In this document: positions 1-5,474 of the stretch, piece after piece
Layout of the letters: the number at the start of each line of letters is the position of its first letter
Numbering within the stretch: position 1 is the first letter of the stretch
DNA from: Aquificota bacterium
GTDB taxonomy: Bacteria; Aquificota; Aquificia; Aquificales; Hydrogenothermaceae
DNA: 7,208 nt
Reading direction: 5' to 3'
NCBI GenBank assembly: GCA_013153795.1
Contig: JAADDV010000142.1
Location: 1 to 7,208, forward strand
Notes under the pieces: generated by a model
The model's input: the letters and a program-made list of their open reading frames with translations, nothing else
Databases searched by the model: none
What the model was told of the DNA's origin: nothing
Position numbers and translations under genes: made by a program

Positions 1-1254
1 GTTTTAGATAGAAAAAATAAAACGGTTAAAGTTGTATATAACATTCAACCTGGAGAAATCTTTTATGTTAATGAGATAGATATAACAGGAAATTATGAAT
101 CTAGAGATTACGTAATAAGAAGAGAACTAAGATTTTCTCCGGGAGACCTTCTTAAAAGAAAGAAATTATTCCGTTCTCAATCTAGATTATATAGGCTTGG
201 TTTTTATAATGCAGTAGGGTTTGAACCAAAAGTAAAAGATGAAAATGAACTAGATATAGACGTTAGAGTATCAGAAAGATTTACTGGTCAAATTTCCTTT
301 GGAGCAGGATATAGTCAGCTTACAGGATTTTCTTTATTTACTTCTATAAAAAAAGCAAACTTTATGGGAACAGGAGATACTGTCGGTATTTCTTTAAGTC
401 TTGGTTCTGATTATAGAAATAACTCTATTTCTTATCTTCACAGATGGGCTTTTTACAAACCTGTAGACCTTGGTTTTGACCTTTATGATAGATATGTAGA
501 CTATACAACTTTTGTTTCAGAAAAGAGAGGTTTTTCTCCAACAGTTTCTTATGAAATATCTGAATATTGGAGAACAGGATTTGGTGTTGCTTTCCAAGCT
601 GGTAAATTTAAAGATATAGATAATGACGCTCCTATAAGAATTCAGGAGCAAGCTGGTTCATATTCGATATTTGCTGTTTTTTGGAACTTTAATAGAAATA
701 GCGTTGACAACCCAATTCTTCCAACAACTGGTTCTGACTTTAATATTGGTGTAAAAGTTGGTGTTGGAAATAGAGGATATTATAAATTTTACACAAGTTA
801 TGCTTTTTTCCTACCTGATAAGATTTTTTATACAGATTGGGTTTTTTCTGCAAAGGCAAGATATGGAGCTATAAAAGCTATGCATGATAAGATACTTCTT
901 GATGAGCTTTTCTTTGTTGGAGGGGATTTTTCTGTAAGAGGATTTGACTATGGTATGGGGGGACCTTATGATGAAAATAAAAAAGAACCTCTTGGCTCAA
1001 AACAACAGCTTGTTTTTAATTTCCAGCTTTCTCATCCAATAGCAGAAAAATTTTTATGGGGATATGGATTTTTTGATTTAGGAAAAGGATATAATGGCGG
1101 AAATCCTTTTAAAGATATGTATTACTCTGTAGGACTTGGTCTTAAACTTGTAACACCTATGGCACCTATTGATATATATTATGGTAAAGTATTAAATGCA
1201 CCTGATGGTGTAAGTGATTCCAGATTTGGATTTGTATTAGGAACATTTTTCTAA
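1..1254 (+). CDS. bamA: Outer membrane protein assembly factor BamA, C-terminal part (5' end outside window)
   Basis: BamA is the outer-membrane insertase of the BAM complex, which folds beta-barrel proteins into the outer membrane. The frame is open from base 1 to the TAA at 1252-1254, giving 417 residues. The ATG at 364 is internal, because the upstream codons read as good BamA sequence. Residues 1-19 look like the end of one POTRA domain. Residues about 20-95 form the last POTRA (FYVNEIDITGN, then RLYRLGFYNAV). The rest is a 16-strand-type barrel rich in aromatic and glycine residues. The VRGF motif of the conserved inward-folded loop L6 is at about residues 312-315. The protein ends in FVLGTFF with a terminal Phe, like a BAM recognition signal. 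The remaining POTRAs and signal peptide lie upstream of the window. It is followed by skp and lpxD, a very common order in LPS-bearing bacteria, which supports BamA over TamA. Confidence 0.95.
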   Translation, partial: VLDRKNKTVKVVYNIQPGEIFYVNEIDITGNYESRDYVIRRELRFSPGDLLKRKKLFRSQSRLYRLGFYNAVGFEPKVKDENELDIDVRVSERFTGQISFGAGYSQLTGFSLFTSIKKANFMGTGDTVGISLSLGSDYRNNSISYLHRWAFYKPVDLGFDLYDRYVDYTTFVSEKRGFSPTVSYEISEYWRTGFGVAFQAGKFKDIDNDAPIRIQEQAGSYSIFAVFWNFNRNSVDNPILPTTGSDFNIGVKVGVGNRGYYKFYTSYAFFLPDKIFYTDWVFSAKARYGAIKAMHDKILLDELFFVGGDFSVRGFDYGMGGPYDENKKEPLGSKQQLVFNFQLSHPIAEKFLWGYGFFDLGKGYNGGNPFKDMYYSVGLGLKLVTPMAPIDIYYGKVLNAPDGVSDSRFGFVLGTFF

Positions 1255-1260
1255 AGGAGG
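1255..1260 (+). promoter_or_regulatory. Strong Shine-Dalgarno for skp that fixes a TTG start
   Basis: AGGAGG begins directly after the bamA stop codon and lies 7 nt before the TTG at 1268. This is the best ribosome binding site in the window. It is the main reason to accept TTG as the skp start, because the signal peptide MKKVIFGLL begins exactly there. Confidence 0.8.
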
Positions 1261-1267
1261 TTAAATC

Positions 1268-1777
1268 TTGAAAAAAGTAATATTTGGTCTTTTGGTGTTT
1301 CTTTTAGCTTTATCAGGTAGCTTTGCAAAAGATATAAGAAATGTAAAAATAGCTGTAGTTGATGTTCAAAAGGCTATGCTTGAATCTAAAGAAGGGAAAA
1401 AAGCAAAAAAAGAAATGGAGCAAAAAATTTCCTATTATAAAAAACAAATTGATAACCTCCAAAAAAAATATGAAGAAATAGATAAACAACTTCAAAGCCC
1501 TGTTTTAAGTGAAGCGGGGAAAAAGAAAAAACTTGAAGAAAAGAAAAAGATTGAAGAAAAACTTAGAAATCTCCAACTACAAGCAGCTCAAGAATTAAAT
1601 AAGATGAAAATAGAAGCTGAAAAGAAGCTTGTAGAAAAATTGAAAAAAGCAGCTGAAAGATATGCAAAAAGACATGGTATAGATATTATCCTTGCTAAAT
1701 CTCCAATGGCTGGTATAGTATACGCTAATCCTACTATTGATATAACTGAACAAATAATAAAAGAAATGAACAAATAA
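1268..1777 (+). CDS. skp: Periplasmic chaperone Skp/OmpH family
   Basis: Skp is a trimeric periplasmic chaperone that holds unfolded outer-membrane proteins on their way to BamA. The 169-residue product has a clear Sec signal peptide: a Lys pair, a hydrophobic core at about 5-16, and predicted cleavage after SGSFA at residue 20. The mature protein opens with a beta strand (KIAVVDVQKAMLES). A very Lys/Glu-rich helical section at about 40-135 is the coiled-coil tentacle arm. It closes with the body motif ILAKSPMAGIVYANPTIDIT, typical of OmpH. The length matches the family (about 160-175). The start is TTG, set by AGGAGG 7 nt upstream. It lies 13 nt after bamA and 2 nt before lpxD. The lysine bias fits an AT-rich genome and probably a thermophile. 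The family call is firm; chaperone function is inferred from the family and the neighbours. Confidence 0.93.
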   Translation: MKKVIFGLLVFLLALSGSFAKDIRNVKIAVVDVQKAMLESKEGKKAKKEMEQKISYYKKQIDNLQKKYEEIDKQLQSPVLSEAGKKKKLEEKKKIEEKLRNLQLQAAQELNKMKIEAEKKLVEKLKKAAERYAKRHGIDIILAKSPMAGIVYANPTIDITEQIIKEMNK

Positions 1778-1779
1778 AT

Positions 1780-2757
1780 ATGAAACTTTCTGAGATAGCT
1801 AAAAGATTTGATGGTCAGCTTATAGGAGAAGATATTGAAATAACAGGGGTTTCTACCCCTGAAAATGCTTCTTCTTCCGATATTATTTTTCTTTCTAAAA
1901 AAAACCTTTTAGAAAAAGCAAAGGAGAGTGACGCTGGAGCTATTTTAGTAAAAGAAAAAGTAGATATACAAAAACCTCAGATTATCGTTTCTTCACCAGA
2001 AGTAGTAGCTTATAAGCTTTTAGATATTCTTTATCCAGACGAAGAGAAAAAAGATTTTGTTTCAGAAACAGCAGTAATAGGAAAAAATGTAAAAATAGGG
2101 AAGGACGTATATATCGGAGACTATGTTGTTATAGAGGATAATGTAGAAATTGGAGATAGAACTAAAATATATCCTTTTTCTTTTATCGGGAAAAATACAA
2201 AGATAGGAACAGATGTTATTATTCATCCGAGGGTAACTATATACAAAAATACATTTATAGGTAATAGAGTCATTCTTCATTCAGGGGTTGTTTTAGCAGG
2301 AGATGGTTTTGGATACTACCAGGAAAACGGAAAACATATAAAGATTAACCATATAGGGAGTGTTGTAATAGAAGATGATGTAGAAATTGGCGCTAACACA
2401 ACAATAGACAGAGCAATGATAGATAAAACAGTTATAAAAGAAGGGACAAAGATAGATAATCTTGTTATGGTTGGACATAACTGTAAGATAGGAAAAAATA
2501 CAATATTTGTGTCTCAAGTTGGGATTGCTGGAAGCTGTGAAATAGGAAACAATGTTATTCTCGCTGGACAAGTTGGTGTAGCAGACCATATAAAAATAGC
2601 TGATGGTGTTGTTGTTACGGCAAAATCAGGAGTAGGAAAAAATTTAGAAAAAGCAGGTGTTTATGGAGCAAATATTCCTGCTATAGAATGGAATAAGTGG
2701 AAAAAAATTCTTCTTTATCTTTATAAACTTCCTGAGCTTTTAAAAAAGTTAAAGTAA
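1780..2757 (+). CDS. lpxD: UDP-3-O-acylglucosamine N-acyltransferase LpxD
   Basis: LpxD transfers a 3-hydroxyacyl chain from acyl-carrier protein to the 2-amino group of UDP-3-O-acylglucosamine, the third step of lipid A synthesis, in the cytoplasm. The 325-residue product has the uridine-binding N-terminal domain (about 1-95, with ITGVSTPENASSSDIIFLS). A left-handed parallel beta-helix of hexapeptide repeats follows (about 98-285; IGKNVKIGKDVYIGD and similar). The GDGFGY motif is at about 174-179. The catalytic His is predicted at 233 in NLVMVGHNCKIG, matching E. coli His239 in NLVQIAHN. A C-terminal helix (about 303-325) completes the trimer-type fold. The start ATG is 2 nt after the skp stop with no good ribosome binding site, so translation is probably coupled to skp. 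In many genomes fabZ and lpxA follow lpxD; here aat follows instead. Confidence 0.96.
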   Translation: MKLSEIAKRFDGQLIGEDIEITGVSTPENASSSDIIFLSKKNLLEKAKESDAGAILVKEKVDIQKPQIIVSSPEVVAYKLLDILYPDEEKKDFVSETAVIGKNVKIGKDVYIGDYVVIEDNVEIGDRTKIYPFSFIGKNTKIGTDVIIHPRVTIYKNTFIGNRVILHSGVVLAGDGFGYYQENGKHIKINHIGSVVIEDDVEIGANTTIDRAMIDKTVIKEGTKIDNLVMVGHNCKIGKNTIFVSQVGIAGSCEIGNNVILAGQVGVADHIKIADGVVVTAKSGVGKNLEKAGVYGANIPAIEWNKWKKILLYLYKLPELLKKLK

Positions 2758-2761
2758 TATT

Positions 2762-3439
2762 ATGATTGTTTGGCTTGATGAAAAGGAGATATGGTTTCCA
2801 GACCCTTATTCAGCTCCTAAAGACTTCCCTTTAGCTGCAGGAGGGGATTTATCTCCAGAAAGGCTTATATTTGCATACTCTTTAGGGATTTTTCCTTGGT
2901 ATTCAGAAAAAGAACCTATCTTATGGTGGTCACCAGACCCTAGAATGGTTCTCTTTCCTGAAGAATTAAAAGTCTCCAGAAGCTTAAAGAAAGTATTAAA
3001 AAATAAAGGGTTTGAAGTAAAATTTAATACAAACTTTGAAGAAGTAATAAAAAATTGTGCTTCTGTTCCACGTCCAGGACAGAAAGGAATATGGCTTACA
3101 GATGAGATGATAGAAGCCTATATAAAACTTCATAAACTTGGTTTTGCCCACTCTGTAGAAACATATCTAGATGGCAAACTAGTAGGTGGTTTATATGGTG
3201 TTGCTCTTGGTGGAGTATTTTTTGGAGAAAGTATGTTTCATTTAGTATCAGATGCTTCAAAAGTAGCGTTTGTTCATTTAGTAGAAAAACTAAAATCTCT
3301 TAATTTTGATGTAATAGATTGTCAGCAGTCAACACCCCATATGGCTAGATTTGGAGCAAGAGAAATTCCACGAAAGAAATTTCTCGATATATTAAAAAAA
3401 TCCATAAAAGAAAAAGGTCTTAAGACCCTCATATTATAG
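2762..3439 (+). CDS. aat: Leucyl/phenylalanyl-tRNA--protein transferase
   Basis: Aat moves Leu or Phe from charged tRNA to proteins with N-terminal Lys or Arg, creating an N-degron recognised by ClpS for ClpAP proteolysis. It acts in the cytoplasm. The 225 residues match the usual length and cover the whole family pattern: WFPDPYSAP (11-19), GGDLSPERL (27-35), GIFPWY (42-47), WWSPDPRMVL (55-64), SVE (131-133), GGLYG (142-146), FGESMFH (154-160) and HMARFGAREIPR (193-204). Glu156, Asp186 and Gln188 (in DCQ) fall at the same positions as the E. coli active-site residues as I recall them. No key residue is missing, so it should be active. The start ATG is 4 nt after lpxD with no clear ribosome binding site, so it is probably coupled to lpxD. 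The TAG stop lies 20 nt before the HIT gene. Confidence 0.96.
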   Translation: MIVWLDEKEIWFPDPYSAPKDFPLAAGGDLSPERLIFAYSLGIFPWYSEKEPILWWSPDPRMVLFPEELKVSRSLKKVLKNKGFEVKFNTNFEEVIKNCASVPRPGQKGIWLTDEMIEAYIKLHKLGFAHSVETYLDGKLVGGLYGVALGGVFFGESMFHLVSDASKVAFVHLVEKLKSLNFDVIDCQQSTPHMARFGAREIPRKKFLDILKKSIKEKGLKTLIL

Positions 3440-3459
3440 ATTTTTTACAGTGAAAAGAA

Positions 3460-3846
3460 ATGAAAGAGCAGCAAAAATGCCCTTTTTGTAATATTCCTAA
3501 AGAAGCAGTTTTAATACAAAACAAATTTTGTTTTGCTATATTTGATAAATATCCAGTTAGTAAAGGTCATATATTGATAATTCCTTTCAGACATTTTGAT
3601 AACTATTTTGATGCTACATTTGAAGAGAAACTAGCCTTTATTGATTTAATTGATAAAGCAAAAGAGTTTCTAGATAAAGAGTTTAAACCAGATGGATATA
3701 ATATAGGAGTAAATATTGGCAAAGAAGCAGGACAAACTATATTTCATGTCCATATTCATTTAATACCAAGATATGCTGGAGATATGGAAAATCCTGCTGG
3801 TGGTGTTAGAGGAGTAATACCTGAAAAAAGGATATATAGATTATAA
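3460..3846 (+). CDS. HIT-family (histidine triad) nucleotide-binding protein
   Basis: HIT proteins hydrolyse or transfer nucleotidyl groups, for example acting on Ap4A or AMP-lysine-type compounds. The substrate here cannot be told from sequence. The 128-residue protein has the triad HVHIHLIPR (His96, His98, His100), with His98 as the predicted nucleophile that becomes nucleotidylated. An N-terminal CPFC (Cys7, Cys10), with His45 in IPFRHFDNYF and His96, forms the zinc site seen in the CxxC branch of the family. KGHILIIP (35-42) and the tail GGVRGVIPEKRIYRL are also typical and suggest the branch near Ap4A phosphorylase/hydrolase-like proteins. There is no signal peptide, so it should be cytosolic. 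It lies 20 nt after aat with only a weak purine stretch (GAAAAGAAATG) before the ATG. It is probably the last gene of the bamA-skp-lpxD-aat operon. Confidence 0.9.
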   Translation: MKEQQKCPFCNIPKEAVLIQNKFCFAIFDKYPVSKGHILIIPFRHFDNYFDATFEEKLAFIDLIDKAKEFLDKEFKPDGYNIGVNIGKEAGQTIFHVHIHLIPRYAGDMENPAGGVRGVIPEKRIYRL

Positions 3847-3916
3847 AAATTTCTAATTTTTACGAACTTTTTTCAAAGATTTTTTTACTTTTATTTTCAA
3901 TAGAAAGTTTTTGAAG
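3847..3916. other. Convergent intergenic gap with weak terminator-like sequence
   Basis: This 70-nt AT-rich gap separates the HIT gene (+) from tRNA-Leu (-). On the + strand a 4-bp stem, CTTT (3867-3870) with AAAG (3875-3878), precedes a run of seven T (3880-3886). This could be a poor intrinsic terminator. A second possible pairing, AACTTT (3865-3870) with AAAGTT (3904-3909), would span the gap and could work in both directions. Neither has G+C in the stem beyond one pair, so termination here is a guess. Confidence 0.25.
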
Positions 3917-4003
3917 TGGTGCGAGAGGGGGGAATCGAACCCCCACGGCCTTGCGGCCAAGGGATTTTAAGTCCCTCGCGTCTGCCAGTTCCGCCACTCT
4001 CGC
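3917..4003 (-). tRNA. tRNA-Leu, anticodon UAA, CCA encoded
   Basis: This 87-nt class II tRNA decodes UUA, the Leu codon favoured in an AT-rich genome. The 7-bp acceptor stem pairs GCGAGAG with CTCTCGC, followed by discriminator A and encoded CCA at the 3' end (3917-3919). The anticodon stem pairs AGGGA with TCCCT around the loop CTTAAAA, giving anticodon TAA at loop positions 3-5. The long variable arm GGCCGCAAGGCC is a GC-rich hairpin, as expected for Leu. The T arm carries GTTCGATTC. G+C is about 64% by hand count, well above the flanking genes, as in thermophiles. It has its own promoter just upstream and lies 93 nt downstream of ssrA on the same strand. Confidence 0.97.
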
Positions 4004-4017
4004 TTGATGGACTATTT

Positions 4018-4046
4018 ATTTTATAAAAAATTTTTTAAAAATGCAA
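4018..4046 (-). promoter_or_regulatory. Sigma-70-like promoter for tRNA-Leu
   Basis: On the minus strand, TTGCAT (4041-4046) is the -35 box and TAAAAT (4018-4023) the -10 box, with a 17-bp spacer. TATAAA overlapping by one base gives a 16-bp alternative. The spacer is almost entirely an A6T6-type tract, probably intrinsically bent. A start about 7 nt downstream would leave a short leader before the mature tRNA 5' end at 4003. Since ssrA lies upstream without an obvious terminator, read-through from ssrA could also contribute. Confidence 0.65.
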
Positions 4047-4096
4047 TACCTAAAACAGGAAAAACTGATTTATATTGAAAAGCAGATTATTTCTTT

Positions 4097-4448
4097 TGGT
4101 GGAGGCGGGGGGAATCGAACCCCCGTCCGAGAACGGCCGTTGCTCGGGCTTTCTCCAGGCTCAGCCTGTGTTTGAGATTTCACCTGCGGCGACCCCACAG
4201 GCAGGGTATCCGCAGGCTAGCCCTGTAAAGTTTCAGATGAAGCCTACAGGGCGGTCGGCTTCATCCTATCCCGTGTGTCTGTCGCCCTTCCTGAGCCCAC
4301 GGGCAAGCTCAGGAGGACGTCGCTGCGTTAATTAAGCAGCGAGAGCGATTTCGCGTTCGGGAATTGTTGTTGGTTGGTTTTTTACGGAGTATCCTTCTCC
4401 GGCCTGCTTACCCGGCGTAACCGTTCCCGTCGAACCCGTATCGCCCCC
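4097..4448 (-). ncRNA. ssrA: Transfer-messenger RNA (tmRNA)
   Basis: tmRNA rescues stalled ribosomes and adds a degradation tag, working with SmpB. The mature RNA of 352 nt, including encoded CCA (4097-4099), is one-piece. Its acceptor stem pairs 5' GGGGGCG with 3' CGCCTCC (one G-U pair). The T arm is GGGGGTTCGATTCCCCC. The 5' conserved block reads GGGTTCGACGGGAACGG. A hairpin CGGAG/CTCCG (4401-4385) stands for pseudoknot 1. The tag frame ends in IPEREIALAA and a TAA at 4334-4332, followed by the usual stem CGCTGC/GCAGCG around the stop. Pseudoknots 2, 3 and 4 are clear: 4314-4270 (CCTGAGC/GCTCAGG with loop CCCGTG pairing CACGGG), 4265-4220 (9-bp stem; loop GCCCTGTA pairing TACAGGGC) and 4216-4164 (CCTGCGG/CCGCAGG; loop GCCTGTG pairing CACAGGC). 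G+C is about 60% by hand count. The acceptor stem is left to RNase P and 3' trimming for maturation. Confidence 0.98.
4332..4364 (-). other. tmRNA tag reading frame (proteolysis tag IPEREIALAA plus stop)
   Basis: Within ssrA, the ten codons before TAA read ATT CCC GAA CGC GAA ATC and then GCT CTC GCT GCT, encoding IPEREIALAA. The ALAA end is the ClpXP-type degron common to bacterial tags. Ten codons is also the length in E. coli, and the Aquifex tag (from memory, APEAELALAA) aligns residue for residue around PE-E. The frame stays open further upstream (VKNQPTT before IPE), so the resume codon could be ATT at 4364 or one of the ACA codons at 4370/4367. The alanine charged on tmRNA itself would come before this tag. 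Confidence 0.8.
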
Positions 4449-4469
4449 TCTTCAAAACTCTGGATTTAA

Positions 4470-4525
4470 AATTTAGGCAAATTTATATTTTTTGTCAAGA
4501 AGTTTTTTTTAAATTTTTAATTATT
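4470..4525 (-). promoter_or_regulatory. Consensus sigma-70 promoter for ssrA with A/T-rich UP-like element
   Basis: On the minus strand a perfect -35 box TTGACA (4498-4493) is followed, after a 17-bp spacer, by TAAATT (4475-4470) as -10. Transcription would start near 4463, leaving about 14 nt of leader before the mature 5' end at 4448. Directly upstream of the -35 box, 4499-4525 is nearly pure A/T with A and T tracts, fitting an UP element that binds the RNA polymerase alpha subunit, as expected for a strong stable-RNA promoter. It sits right after the accA stop codon. Confidence 0.82.
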
Positions 4526-5474
4526 AAACTTCTGTAAATCTTCCCATAGAATAAAATTTAGCTTGTCTTTTTTCAACAAGTTCTTCTATAGGAGTGTTTA
4601 TTATCTCTCTTAAAGCTTTTCTTAAAGCTCTTTTTACTAATCTATAAGTTTTTTTAGGTTGAAGATGAGCCCCTCCTAATGGCTCAGGCACAATACAGTC
4701 TATTACTCCTAATTCTTTTAAATGTTCTGCTGTTATTTTCAGACTTTCTGCAGCTTCAGGAGCTTTTTCTTGAGATTTAAATAATATTGCTGCACAACCT
4801 TCTGGAGAAATAACTGAATAAATAGAATTTTCTAGCATTAAAATTCTATCTGCAACTCCTAAAGCTAACGCTCCTCCACTTCCACCTTCTCCTATAACAG
4901 TAGCAATAATAGGTGTTTTTAAGCTCCCCATAGTCATTATACTTTCAGCTATAGCTTGAGATTGGCCTCTTTCTTCTGCTCCTATACCTGGGTAAGCTCC
5001 AGGAGTATCTATGAAAGTAAAAACAGGTCTTTTAAACTTTTCAGCTAGTTTCATTATTCTTATAGCTTTTCTATACCCTTCTGGATGAGGCATCCCAAAA
5101 TTTCTTTTAATTTTTTCTTTGGTATCTTTTCCTTTTTCATGTCCAATTACTGCAACAGGAATACCTTCAAAAAAAGCAAAACCTGCAATTATAGCTGGGT
5201 CATCTCCAAATTTTCTATCTCCGTGTAATTCCACAAAATCGGTAAATATATTTTGTATATAATCTATGGTATGAGGACGTTTTGGATGTCTAGCTAGTTG
5301 AACTCTTTCCCATGCTGTTAATTCTTGAGTTTTTTTCTTTGCTAACTCTTTAAACTTTTTTCTTTTTGCTACAAGCTCCGGCAGAAGCTCTTTTTTTCCT
5401 TTTTTTATTTCTTGCCTTAATAAAAATATACTATCTCCTAAAGATTGGAGTTCTTTATCTAAATCTATGCTCAT
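4524..5474 (-). CDS. accA: Acetyl-CoA carboxylase carboxyltransferase subunit alpha
   Basis: AccA pairs with AccD to form the carboxyltransferase that moves CO2 from biotin on AccB to acetyl-CoA, making malonyl-CoA for fatty acid synthesis in the cytoplasm. The 316 residues match the E. coli length (319). The N-terminal helices (about 1-50) precede the crotonase-like core. Visible family motifs are ELTAWERVQLARHPKRP (51-67), GHEKGK (111-116), NFGMPHPEGYRKA (125-137), DTPGAYPG (156-163), AEERGQ (166-171), GEGGSGGALA (195-204, the glycine-rich oxyanion-hole region) and SPEGCAAIL (223-231). There is no zinc finger, as expected, because that belongs to AccD, which is not adjacent. The ATG overlaps the exchanger stop as ATGA, and AAAGAGG lies 7 nt upstream. 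It is the last protein gene of the S1-exchanger-accA unit. No clear terminator follows; the ssrA promoter starts within 30 nt. Confidence 0.97.
   Translation of the reverse strand: MSIDLDKELQSLGDSIFLLRQEIKKGKKELLPELVAKRKKFKELAKKKTQELTAWERVQLARHPKRPHTIDYIQNIFTDFVELHGDRKFGDDPAIIAGFAFFEGIPVAVIGHEKGKDTKEKIKRNFGMPHPEGYRKAIRIMKLAEKFKRPVFTFIDTPGAYPGIGAEERGQSQAIAESIMTMGSLKTPIIATVIGEGGSGGALALGVADRILMLENSIYSVISPEGCAAILFKSQEKAPEAAESLKITAEHLKELGVIDCIVPEPLGGAHLQPKKTYRLVKRALRKALREIINTPIEELVEKRQAKFYSMGRFTEV

Noticed and set aside
364..366. ATG as the start of a separate 296-residue gene
   Set aside because: The same frame is open upstream to base 1 and encodes a clear POTRA domain continuous with the barrel, so this Met is internal to bamA.
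1313..2589. Minus-strand ORFs inside skp and lpxD (1313-1495, 1588-1773, 2062-2280, 2293-2589)
   Set aside because: They are Phe/Ile/Tyr-rich shadows of AT-rich genes on the other strand, show no recognisable motif, and lie wholly inside well-supported genes.
4047..4096. Possible intrinsic terminator after ssrA (CAG/CTG stem with T run)
   Set aside because: The stem has only 3 pairs, so it is not a credible terminator.
4075..4335. 86-residue + strand ORF reading VEAGGIEPPSENG
   Set aside because: It lies antisense to ssrA, and its sequence is simply the reverse strand of the tmRNA T arm and pseudoknots. Proteins starting like this are a familiar annotation artefact over tmRNA genes. Its G+C-rich composition comes from the RNA.
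3917..4448. GC-rich island as a possible transferred or integrated element
   Set aside because: The high G+C is confined exactly to the tRNA and tmRNA. Although both RNA types are common integration sites, I saw no integrase, no duplicated tRNA or tmRNA 3' end, and no foreign-looking genes nearby.
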